Source: CAYFQV01 sp964413635
GTDB taxonomy: Bacteria > Spirochaetota > Spirochaetia > DSM-27196 > PWMO01
Direction of reading: 5' to 3'
NCBI GenBank assembly: GCA_964413635.1
Contig: CAYPTH010000001.1
Coordinates: 16,193 to 80,192 of the forward strand
DNA length: 64,000 bases
The position numbers were made by a program, and so were the translations under genes. The notes under the pieces were generated by a model that worked only from the letters and a program-made list of their open reading frames with translations, did not search any database and was not told the DNA's origin. Shown in pieces: positions 8,559 to 15,337 of this stretch (positions are counted from its first letter, which is position 1; the number at the start of each line of letters is the position of its first letter).

Positions 8559-9851
8559 TTACTGCGCCCGATCTATCAAGGCGTCGATCTCCGCCTGGGC
8601 CGCCTCGAGAGCCGGCTCGAGATCCTGCTCACCCGACATGATCAGCGCCAGGGCGCTGTTGATGGGCTGGAACCAGTCCGTACCGACGCGCCCGAACTGA
8701 TATCCCCGGACGTGACCCATGTCGGCGCCCTGGAACACGACGCGGTTCGCCGTCGCCTCCGGGGTGTCCTGATCGAAGAAGGGATTGTCCGCCAGGGATG
8801 CCCGACTTGGGATGGCAAGGCCCTCCTCCAGTACGAACTGCTGCGCCTCCTCGCTGGTCAGCGCCTCGAGGACCTCGACGGCCGCCTCCCGGTGCTCCGT
8901 GTCGGCGTTGATGCCGTAGGCGACGGTGTAGAGGAAGTTGCCCCGCTGCCCGGACGGGCCAACCGGCATATATGTGGTGCCGAATTGGATGTTCGGAGCT
9001 TCATTCCGAAGGAATCCAAGGATCCATGCCCCCTCGATCGCAATGCCGACCTGCTCCGTGGCGAAGGCGCCGCCGGTCCAGCCCTGTCCGAGGTCGCTCG
9101 GCTGCACCGCTGCCCCTTCTTTGACGAGACCGGTGTACCACTCGACGGCTTCCTGGAAGCGCGGATCGAGGAGAGCGGTCCGGCCCTCATCATCGAAGGG
9201 CTCCCACCCGGTGGCGAAGGCGAAGGCGCCGAAGCGATCGTACGTCGGCGGGAAGCTGATGCCGTAGACATCGTCCCCAAACTCCGATACCTGACGCACC
9301 TTCTCCGTCAGACTCTCCCAGGTTTCGTTCTCCGTGGGATACTCGACACCGGCCTCATCGAAGAGGTCCATGTTGTAGTGGAGCGCAAGGGTGTTGAAGT
9401 CCTTGGCAATGCCGTAGACCTGGCCGTCGAAGGTGTACGCCTCTACCAAACTGTCGATGAAGGGATCCGTATCGACGTAGTCGTCGAGAGGCAGCACCTT
9501 ACCGGTCGCCACAATGCCGACGGCGGTCTCCACGGGAATGTAGAAGATGTCGGCTGCGGTGCCCGCGGAGAGGGCGTTGAAGAGAGCCGCGTTGTAGTCA
9601 CCCTCGAGGGGCTCGTAGGTGACCTCGATGTTGCTGTCGGCAAGTCGATCCCGTACGACCTCGTCGAGCAGGCGCGCCACGATGGCCGGGTCCTGTCCGC
9701 CGTAGCCCATAATGCGGATCTGGACGGGCTCCGCCTCCTCGGCAGCGCCGCCCTCCATCTCGCCGCCTTCCTGCTGGCCGCCGGCAAAGGCCGGACCGGC
9801 CGCAACAAGAACCAGTGCAAGCAGCGCCACGAGTCGTTTGATGACGTTCAT
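8559..9851 (-). CDS. ABC transporter extracellular sugar-binding protein
   Basis: This 430-residue family-1 solute-binding protein has a signal peptide at 1-23 (LVALLALVLVAAGPAFA) and then GGQQEGGEMEGG, a mature start frequently seen in spirochaete binding proteins. Family features include FNALSAGTAADIFYI, YGIAKDFNTLALHYNMDLFDEAG, and TEQVGIAIEGAWI. It captures a carbohydrate outside the inner membrane and delivers it to the two permeases. A ribosome site AAGGAGG lies upstream of the ATG at 9851. It is the first gene of the transport operon, downstream of a LacI-type repressor gene, and has its own candidate promoter and operator. The ligand is not identifiable, though the neighbouring debranching-type glucosidase suggests an alpha-glucan oligosaccharide. 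Confidence 0.93.
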   Translation of the reverse strand: MNVIKRLVALLALVLVAAGPAFAGGQQEGGEMEGGAAEEAEPVQIRIMGYGGQDPAIVARLLDEVVRDRLADSNIEVTYEPLEGDYNAALFNALSAGTAADIFYIPVETAVGIVATGKVLPLDDYVDTDPFIDSLVEAYTFDGQVYGIAKDFNTLALHYNMDLFDEAGVEYPTENETWESLTEKVRQVSEFGDDVYGISFPPTYDRFGAFAFATGWEPFDDEGRTALLDPRFQEAVEWYTGLVKEGAAVQPSDLGQGWTGGAFATEQVGIAIEGAWILGFLRNEAPNIQFGTTYMPVGPSGQRGNFLYTVAYGINADTEHREAAVEVLEALTSEEAQQFVLEEGLAIPSRASLADNPFFDQDTPEATANRVVFQGADMGHVRGYQFGRVGTDWFQPINSALALIMSGEQDLEPALEAAQAEIDALIDRAQ

Positions 9852-9863
9852 ATCGTCCTCCTT

Positions 9864-9890
9864 TGTGGAAATTATGTAACCGATTCCACA
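9864..9890 (-). promoter_or_regulatory. Candidate LacI-family operator upstream of the sugar-transport operon
   Basis: TGTGGAA (9864-9870) and TTCCACA (9884-9890) are perfect 7-bp inverted arms. Inside lies TGTAACCGATTCCA (9875-9888), an imperfect palindrome with central CG. It matches 11 of 14 positions of the site upstream of the repressor gene itself. It sits between the candidate promoter and the binding-protein start, where a bound repressor would block transcription. Confidence 0.65.
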
Positions 9891-9899
9891 ACTGGACTC

Positions 9900-9928
9900 A
9901 GAATGCCACCACTTCGGCGTGTTGTCAA
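9900..9928 (-). promoter_or_regulatory. Candidate sigma-70 promoter for the sugar-transport operon
   Basis: On the minus strand TTGACA (9928-9923) is separated by 17 bases from CATTCT (9905-9900). The -35 is perfect; the -10 is weak (3 of 6), as expected for a regulated promoter. The -35 overlaps the stop codon of the LacI gene, so the operon can be transcribed independently of it. Confidence 0.5.
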
Positions 9929-10968
9929 CGCTTTTCGTCTAAGGCGCGGGCCGTGGTATTTCGCGCAACAAGGTGCACCGGGATCAGCTCGTGTCGTACC
10001 GGCTTGCCGGCCATGGCCTCCTTGACGAGTTCGACGGAGGTGCCGGCCAGCAGGGCGATGTCCTGTCGGACCGTGGTGATGTCCTCCCCGAATTCAGGCA
10101 GGTCGTCGAAGCCGACAAGGGATACCTGGGAGGGGACCCGCAGATCCAGGTCTTCCAGCGCCGCCAGAGCTCCGACGGCCATTTCATCCGAGGCCGCGAA
10201 GATCGCCGTTGCGGACCCTCCCTCGCGGTAGTAGCGCATGGTACGCCGGTATGCGTCGAGGGCGGTGAACCGTCCGTCGAGGACGTGGTCGGCGGGAAGC
10301 TCCACGTCCGCCTCATCGAGAGCGCGGCGGAACCCGGCCAACCGATCCGTAGCGGCCTGCCCGGGTAGGAAACCGCTGAGATGCAGAATGCGCCGGTGCC
10401 CCAGGCGTACCAGGTGGCGCCCCGCCTGATAGCCGCCATCAATGTCGTCCGGGGCGATCCACCGCACCCCCTCCCGATGTCCGACCAGGACGAAGGGAAT
10501 CCGCTGCTCCATCAGGTACGGCACCCGGGTGTCGTCGTCGTGAGCGCCGAAGAGCACCATGGCATCGGTGGTGTACCTCGGCAGCCCGTTGGCATCCGTC
10601 GGGATCTCTTCGAAGCGAAAGCCCTGCTCCTGCGTGGCCTCGGCGAGGTGCTCGAGGAAAAGCATGAAGAAGGGAATGAGTCGGCGGCTTCCGGCGCCGA
10701 CGCTGAGCCCGATTATGGGTCCGGAGCCGCGGGAGAGCTCCCGGGCGACCAGGTCGGGCTCGTAGTTGAGCTCCTGCATGACCGACAGGACACGCTGCCG
10801 GGTGGTGGGCTTGACTGCACTGTGCCGGTTCAGGACTCGGCTCACGGTACCGGTCGAGACGCCGGCGTGCTGCGCCACATCCTTGATCGTCGTCCGCCTG
10901 ACGGCGGGATTCGTGCGCTTTTCCTCGTCTCCGGGTCTCTGTTCAGCCATTGATGGTTTCTCGTGCAC
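9925..10968 (-). CDS. LacI-family transcriptional regulator
   Basis: This 347-residue protein has an N-terminal helix-turn-helix and hinge (TIKDVAQHAGVSTGTVSRVL, near 26-45, then YEPDLVARELSRG). A periplasmic-binding-protein-like effector domain follows, with FLPGQAATDRLAGFRRAL and VSLVGFDDLPEFGEDITTVRQD. It probably represses the adjacent transport operon until a sugar is bound. Start choice is uncertain: a GTG at 10968 or an ATG at 10950; residues before about 24 carry no conserved signal, so both fit. A near-perfect LacI-type operator overlaps its own candidate promoter, implying autoregulation. Confidence 0.93.
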   Translation of the reverse strand: MHEKPSMAEQRPGDEEKRTNPAVRRTTIKDVAQHAGVSTGTVSRVLNRHSAVKPTTRQRVLSVMQELNYEPDLVARELSRGSGPIIGLSVGAGSRRLIPFFMLFLEHLAEATQEQGFRFEEIPTDANGLPRYTTDAMVLFGAHDDDTRVPYLMEQRIPFVLVGHREGVRWIAPDDIDGGYQAGRHLVRLGHRRILHLSGFLPGQAATDRLAGFRRALDEADVELPADHVLDGRFTALDAYRRTMRYYREGGSATAIFAASDEMAVGALAALEDLDLRVPSQVSLVGFDDLPEFGEDITTVRQDIALLAGTSVELVKEAMAGKPVRHELIPVHLVARNTTARALDEKR

Positions 10969-10986
10969 CCGTTGAACCTTCGCGGG

Positions 10987-11027
10987 TGTAAGCGGTTACA
11001 TCATATCGCATTTGACACGCTGCGCAA
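10987..11027 (-). promoter_or_regulatory. Promoter and operator of the LacI-type repressor gene
   Basis: TGTAAGCGGTTACA (10987-11000) is a 14-bp palindrome with one mismatched pair and the central CG typical of LacI-family operators. On the minus strand it lies immediately downstream of TATGAT (11005-11000, a 5 of 6 match to -10), preceded at 16 bases by TTGCGC (11027-11022). The overlap of operator and start region supports negative autoregulation. Confidence 0.65.
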
Positions 11028-11030
11028 ATA

Positions 11031-12305
11031 TCACTCAGGAGCTGCGTCAGGACGCCCGGTCGGAACGGTGTCGGGAGGACTCACTGCGGAGGCACCGAGA
11101 TAGTTCCGGAACCGCTCAATGGCGTGGTAGACTCCATCTATTACCGCTGTCGAGACGGCAGGTGCGGAATCGGACGATTCACCCTCCCACCAGACCCGGT
11201 GGATCCTCCACACGCCCGCGTCGAGACGAGAATCCACTCGTCCGACAAACCGGTCGCCGCACATGATGGGCAGAACGTAGTAGCCGTAGCGCCGGTCGGC
11301 GGCGGGCTTGTAGACCTCCCAGACGTAGTCGAAGTCGTATAGGTATCGAACGGCCTCGCGGTCCCAGAGCAACGCGTCCAGCGGCGCGAGGAAGCGTACA
11401 ATGGGGGCCGCTTCAACGCCGGCAGTTCCGGCGCCGACACCCGAGATGCGCGCGGCGTCGCCCTCACGCGCGCCGTCTCGGTCGTGTCCAGCGATCTGCT
11501 CTCGGGTCGCATGAAAGCGGCGGCCGTCGACATCGATCTCGATCAGGCGCCCCTCTTCGACCAGCTCCGCAATGAGCTCACGCCGCTGTCCCGAGGTAAT
11601 CTTCATGCTCCACAGGTCGCCGGGCGCGTTGGGGCGGAGTAGACCGACGGACTGGTGGCGACGCAGAACGAGCCACTTGAGGTTCTCTCGCATGGGAGGA
11701 TCCGGCGCCTTCAAGAGCGGCTCGGGAATGACGCGCTCCGGGAGCGCGTAGACGTGTCGTCCCTTCAACCGGTGACTGGTGACAATGCGGCCTGTGAACC
11801 AGAGCGCCTTCAGGACGTGGTTTACCAAGCGCGGACCGTACCAGGAACCCTTGCGCGCGGCCCGGTCCTCCGCACCGGGAAGCGTCAAGTCCGCAAGGTC
11901 GTCGCCGGTAACCGCACCGCGCTCGGCCACGGCGGCATTGACGATCTCTGCCGCTTCACCGTACTGCTTGAAGACGCGCTTCTCCCACGTTGCCCGGTGC
12001 CACCGGTGGTAGACCCGGCGCCACGGCCAATCCCCGACGGGGCCCACGCCCGCCTGCTTGCCCCGGGCGTCGTAGTGGCGGGGGGAGCTGGCATCCCCCG
12101 CCCCGCCGTACACCCACGCCTCCCAGTCGTCCACACGGTACCCCGGGACGCGAGCCTGGAAGACCAGATCGATGTTCCTGCCCACCGGTTTGAGGGGATC
12201 GTATTGCACGCTGCCGAGGCGTTGGAAGCACTCCGGTATGGAGCGTGGTGTGAAGTGCACCGACGCCAGGAAGGCGCGTGCCCGGGCGGTGGACCAGCTG
12301 AGCAT
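11031..12305 (-). CDS. YcaQ-like winged-helix protein (crosslink-repair DNA glycosylase family)
   Basis: About 424 residues from the ATG at 12305 (MLSWSTARARAFL). Features typical of the YcaQ/HTH_42 family are CFQRLGSVQYDPLKPVGRN early on; VYHRWHRATW; a winged-helix part near WFTGRIVTSHRLKGRHVYALPERV; and FLAPLDALLWDRE followed by YDFDYVWEVYKPAADRRYGYYVLPI. Family members excise bulky or crosslinked bases from DNA. The frame is open further upstream to 12560, but that extension is low-complexity and overlaps the divergent peptidase gene, so I reject it. It ends 62 bases before the repressor gene start and is probably a separate unit. Confidence 0.8.
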   Translation of the reverse strand: MLSWSTARARAFLASVHFTPRSIPECFQRLGSVQYDPLKPVGRNIDLVFQARVPGYRVDDWEAWVYGGAGDASSPRHYDARGKQAGVGPVGDWPWRRVYHRWHRATWEKRVFKQYGEAAEIVNAAVAERGAVTGDDLADLTLPGAEDRAARKGSWYGPRLVNHVLKALWFTGRIVTSHRLKGRHVYALPERVIPEPLLKAPDPPMRENLKWLVLRRHQSVGLLRPNAPGDLWSMKITSGQRRELIAELVEEGRLIEIDVDGRRFHATREQIAGHDRDGAREGDAARISGVGAGTAGVEAAPIVRFLAPLDALLWDREAVRYLYDFDYVWEVYKPAADRRYGYYVLPIMCGDRFVGRVDSRLDAGVWRIHRVWWEGESSDSAPAVSTAVIDGVYHAIERFRNYLGASAVSPPDTVPTGRPDAAPE

Positions 12306-12418
12306 GCGGGACGGTACCGGTACGCTGCCGGATGCGTCAAGGGAGCCAATGCGTCCCGGCCCGCTCCGGCCGCCCGCCGACGCTCGCCCACCGCGGAACA
12401 AGATTGTATCTTCGACGA

Positions 12419-13333
12419 ATGATACGCCTTGTTCGATTTGCCGGAAGAGCTGTCGGCCCCGCAGGCACCCCCGCGACGGCGGTCGCACCAGCCCCCTCGC
12501 CGTGGATTCGCCGCGTAGGAGTCGGCCTGCTCGCTCTGTTGCTGGGTCTCGCCGCCACAACCGCCACCGCCGCCACCGCCGAAACGATCGGAGAGTCCGT
12601 CGAAGGGCGACCGATCACCGTGGAACGGGTCGGCAGCGGCCCCGTTGATGTCCTGGTGGTCGGCGGCATCCACGGCGGCTACGAGCACAACTCCATCGTG
12701 CTGGCGCGCGAGCTTCTCGCGCACTACCGGGAGGCGCCGGAACGCCTGCCGGAGCGCTTCACCCTCCACGTGATTGACAACATGAATCCCGACGGGCTCC
12801 ACCGCGTCACCGGAGGAGCTCCAATCGATCAGTTCGACTTTCGCAGCGCAAACGCCGTCCCCGGCCGCTTCAACGCCAACTGGGTGGATCTGAACCGCAA
12901 CTGGGACGGTGACTGGCAACCGACGAGCTACTGGGGGAACCGGGAGGTCGACGCCGGAAGCGCTCCCTTCAGCGAGCCCGAAACCCGGGCCGTCCGCGAC
13001 TACTTCCAAGGGATTGAGCCCGCAGTAAGCGTCTTCTTCCAGAGCGCAGCCGCGGGACTGTGGTACAGCGGTGCCGAGGAGGAATGGGAGCCCGCCCGCC
13101 GCCTCGCCGAGGCGTATCACCGTGGCAGCGGCTACCGCTTGCCCGAACGCCGCGACGACGACGAAGAGGTGGACGGCCCCGTCGACTACGAGATCACCGG
13201 CTCGGCGGATGACTACTTCCACGAGATCGGCCACCCCAACATCACCGTCGAGCTTACCAACCACTGGGACATCGAGTGGGAGCGCAACCTGGCCGGATTC
13301 GAGGCGCTCCTTGCAGAGCTCTCGGCGGAATAG
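12419..13333 (+). CDS. Secreted or anchored M14-family zinc carboxypeptidase
   Basis: This 304-residue protein has an N-terminal hydrophobic segment at about 31-55, either a signal peptide or an anchor. The zinc motif is VGGIHGGYEHN (His85, Glu89), followed by NMNPDG, then WVDLNRNWDGDW (the substrate-binding Asn-Arg region), then a C-terminal ITVELTNHWDIEWERN carrying the likely catalytic Glu. It probably trims peptides, perhaps cell-wall peptides, outside the cytoplasm. The ATG at 12419 was chosen because the earlier in-frame start lies in unrelated sequence. The gene is divergent from the YcaQ-like gene, with about 110 bases between them. Confidence 0.82.
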   Translation: MIRLVRFAGRAVGPAGTPATAVAPAPSPWIRRVGVGLLALLLGLAATTATAATAETIGESVEGRPITVERVGSGPVDVLVVGGIHGGYEHNSIVLARELLAHYREAPERLPERFTLHVIDNMNPDGLHRVTGGAPIDQFDFRSANAVPGRFNANWVDLNRNWDGDWQPTSYWGNREVDAGSAPFSEPETRAVRDYFQGIEPAVSVFFQSAAAGLWYSGAEEEWEPARRLAEAYHRGSGYRLPERRDDDEEVDGPVDYEITGSADDYFHEIGHPNITVELTNHWDIEWERNLAGFEALLAELSAE

Positions 13334-13413
13334 GCCCGCCGCCATGCGCCGCCGCTCGGTGCGGCCCCGCGCCGTCGGTAGCCGCGCGGCGGCGTTGCCC
13401 GCGGATGCGCACG

Positions 13414-13620
13414 CTACTCCAGCACCGCCTTCACCCGCCCCACCTCGCCCGTTTCCAGGCGAACCTTTATGCCGTGCGGATGGGTCGGGGAGTTGGTCAG
13501 AATGTCCCTGACGACACCCTCGGTCGTTTCACCGCTTCGCTGACGTTGCTTCTGCACGATCTGCACTCGCGCACCGGGACGAATGCTGCTGCGCCTCGTC
13601 CCTTCCTCGTGATTACTCAT
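13414..13620 (-). CDS. YwbE family protein
   Basis: This 68-residue protein matches the small YwbE family closely in length and pattern: an IRPG start, VQIVQKQRQRSGETTEGVVRDILTN (basic linker and central strand), HPHGIKVRLETGEVGRV and a short end. The family is widespread with no established function; its basic, strand-rich character suggests a nucleic-acid-binding role, which is inference only. It is divergent from the HNH gene, with 46 bases between their starts. Confidence 0.88.
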   Translation of the reverse strand: MSNHEEGTRRSSIRPGARVQIVQKQRQRSGETTEGVVRDILTNSPTHPHGIKVRLETGEVGRVKAVLE

Positions 13621-13666
13621 GACGCCAGGGTAGCGAGAAAACGTCCTTCGTGACTATCTTCAGCCC

Positions 13667-13978
13667 ATGAGTCGCGCCAATGGGAACGGTGGCAGTGATC
13701 AAGCGACAAGATGCGAGCTCTGCGGACGGGAGGCGAGCTTGAGCTTCCACCACCTGATTCCGCGGAAGAACCACCGCAAGCGCCGTTTCAAGAGACAGTA
13801 CGATACGCGGGAGCTCAAGAGCCGCGGACTGTGGCTGTGCCGGCTCTGTCACCGACAGATCCACCGCTTCTACTCGGAGGACGAGCTCGGTACACGCCTG
13901 AACACCCGGGAAGCCCTCCTCGCCGAGCCGCAGATTCTGCGCTTTCTCGAGTGGGCGCGCAAACAGAGGAGTCGCTAA
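13667..13978 (+). CDS. Small HNH-type nuclease-like protein
   Basis: The 103 residues contain CELCGREASLSFHHLIPRKNH, then CRLCHRQIHRFYSEDELG. The paired CxxC / CxxCH zinc ligands, the HH and the asparagine-containing loop fit the beta-beta-alpha HNH fold (rather like YisB proteins). It could nick or bind DNA or RNA; the target is unknown. Its stop is two bases before the start of the methyltransferase gene, so the two are probably cotranscribed. Confidence 0.75.
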   Translation: MSRANGNGGSDQATRCELCGREASLSFHHLIPRKNHRKRRFKRQYDTRELKSRGLWLCRLCHRQIHRFYSEDELGTRLNTREALLAEPQILRFLEWARKQRSR

Positions 13979-13980
13979 GC

Positions 13981-14610
13981 GTGCTCGAAGGCTACTGGGA
14001 ATCGAGCTACCGCTCCGGCCGCGTCCCCTGGGATCCCGGTCCCTACGACCGGCACCTCCCGGATGTTCTCCACTCGCACTCACCGCCACCCGGTCCCGCC
14101 CTCGACATTGGCTGCGGCGAGGGAAAGAGCGCCATTTGGCTGGCGCGCCGCGGTTGGGACGTGCTCGGGATCGATGTCGCACCAACCGCCATTCACCGGG
14201 CACGCTCCCTCCGCGCCGAGGGGGAACGGCGCACCGGCACCCCGCTCCCCGGCCAATGCCGGCTGGAGGTGGCTCGCTTCCCGGACGACCTGCCCCGGCT
14301 TGCGCCGGGGGTCGGCGGCTTTGCCTTCATCATGGAGCGCGGCCTCCTCCACCACATGCGCTCCCGCCGCGATCATGAGCCCTTCCTGCGCGCCATTTCC
14401 GAGTGGCTCGCCCCGTCCGGGCTCTTCTACGCGCTTCTGGCCAAGAGCGAGGGGGCGCACCGCTTCGGCGGGCCACCCACCTGGGGCCACGACGAGGTCG
14501 AACGAGCCCTCTCAGCGCACATGGAAATCGTGGAGCTCCGGGGGAGTGTGTTCACCCCCGGCGAGGCGGGATCCATTCCGGCATGGGTAGTGGTGGCCAA
14601 GGGGAAGTGA
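13981..14610 (+). CDS. Class I SAM-dependent methyltransferase (TehB/TPMT-like)
   Basis: From the GTG at 13981 this is a 209-residue protein. It starts VLEGYWESSYRSGRVPWDPGPYD, a pattern of thiopurine- and tellurite-type methyltransferases. The AdoMet-binding motif is ALDIGCGEGKSAIWLARRGWDVLGIDVAPTAI, followed by an acidic motif II and FIMERGLLHHM. It probably methylates a small hydrophobic or thiol/metalloid substrate rather than DNA, since no target-recognition domain is present. The earlier in-frame ORF start lies inside the HNH gene and is rejected. Confidence 0.82.
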   Translation: MLEGYWESSYRSGRVPWDPGPYDRHLPDVLHSHSPPPGPALDIGCGEGKSAIWLARRGWDVLGIDVAPTAIHRARSLRAEGERRTGTPLPGQCRLEVARFPDDLPRLAPGVGGFAFIMERGLLHHMRSRRDHEPFLRAISEWLAPSGLFYALLAKSEGAHRFGGPPTWGHDEVERALSAHMEIVELRGSVFTPGEAGSIPAWVVVAKGK

Positions 14611-14617
14611 GCCGCGT

Positions 14618-15088
14618 TTAGGACGGGACGCCGAAGCGGTGCCCAAACTCGGTGGGCGAGAGTGTGTCGATACCGGAAAACACTGCGAAGTCGTCAGGGT
14701 TCTCGGTAAGAAGCAATGCCACGTTATGGGTCGCCATGGTAGCCACAATGTTCGCGTCGTGAACACGCTTCCCGCTGACGTCCACGGACCCAAGCAATCG
14801 TAAGAGCTCGTCGGCCACCGTTTCAGATTCTTCAAGAAAGACGGCGCGCCGCCGGAACGTGTTAACGTTGTGGACTGCGTCGGAAAGCCCCAACCCGAGA
14901 CCGTTTGCCGAGAGCGGCCTCGTCGACGCGACAAGGTACTCTCGCAGGACTTGGCCGCTTATCGCCAGGTGCACGCCGGCGGTGAGAGCCTGAGGAAACA
15001 CCGATTGGGCGGCCGTATGACTCGGGCGACCTCTGTCCGTGGCGGACAAGAGGATATTCGTGTCCAGGAAGACGAGCTCACCGCTCAT
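14618..15088 (-). CDS. PIN-domain toxin (VapC/FitB-like)
   Basis: The 156-residue PIN-fold RNase has the expected acidic residues: Asp9 in FLDTNILLSATD, a Glu in QVLREYLVAS, Asp in KRVHDANIVATMATH, and a further acid pair in LTENPDDF. Such toxins cleave tRNA or rRNA when released from the antitoxin. The ATG at 15088 lies inside the last codons of the antitoxin gene (11-base overlap), which is the usual toxin-antitoxin arrangement and decides the start. It converges on the methyltransferase gene with only seven bases between stops. Confidence 0.88.
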   Translation of the reverse strand: MSGELVFLDTNILLSATDRGRPSHTAAQSVFPQALTAGVHLAISGQVLREYLVASTRPLSANGLGLGLSDAVHNVNTFRRRAVFLEESETVADELLRLLGSVDVSGKRVHDANIVATMATHNVALLLTENPDDFAVFSGIDTLSPTEFGHRFGVPS

Positions 15089-15305
15089 CGGCGTAAAGGT
15101 CGTCTCGGTCGAAACGCCCCGTGGATCCCGCATCGACGGTTACCACGTCGAGAGGGTCCTCAGGCTCAAGCTCGGGGGCGCGTTTTGACGCATCCTCGAG
15201 AATGGCCTTCAGCTCGCCCTGCATTGATCGATGGTGGAGTTTCGCGAGACGTTGCAGACGCCGAAGGACCTCGGGATCCACATCCCGAATATGTATCGAT
15301 TTCAT
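15078..15305 (-). CDS. Ribbon-helix-helix antitoxin (FitA/VapB-like)
   Basis: The 75-residue protein has an N-terminal ribbon-helix-helix (MKSIHIRDVDPEVLRRLQRL, then RSMQGELKAILEDA) and an acidic C-terminal tail that would thread into the PIN toxin (FDRDDLYADER). It neutralises the toxin encoded by the overlapping downstream gene and should repress their shared promoter. Two direct copies of TGATAGCA lie at its start. Confidence 0.87.
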   Translation of the reverse strand: MKSIHIRDVDPEVLRRLQRLAKLHHRSMQGELKAILEDASKRAPELEPEDPLDVVTVDAGSTGRFDRDDLYADER

Positions 15306-15307
15306 AG

Positions 15308-15326
15308 TGATAGCATAATGATAGCA
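15308..15326. promoter_or_regulatory. Direct-repeat candidate operator of the toxin-antitoxin pair
   Basis: TGATAGCA occurs at 15308-15315 and again at 15319-15326 with an 11-base period, about one helical turn, immediately upstream of the antitoxin ATG. Ribbon-helix-helix antitoxins bind such repeats cooperatively to autoregulate. On the minus strand the repeat includes TATCAT, a possible -10. Confidence 0.45.
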
Positions 15327-15337
15327 CAGGAAACCGG

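Noticed and set aside
4295..9851. Long plus-strand open frames opposite the glucosidase and transporter genes (for example 4295-5452, 7305-8447, 8472-10025)
   Set aside because: They lack ribosome sites and domain character, are rich in Arg, Gly and Gln, and lie exactly antisense to well-recognised genes. High-GC codon use commonly opens such shadow frames.
11031..12560. Longer 509-codon version of the YcaQ-like protein
   Set aside because: The first 85 codons are low-complexity, overlap the start of the divergent peptidase gene and have no family similarity.
13667..14610. Restriction-modification system
   Set aside because: The methyltransferase lacks DNA-methylase catalytic motifs (such as DPPY or PCQ) and any target-recognition domain.
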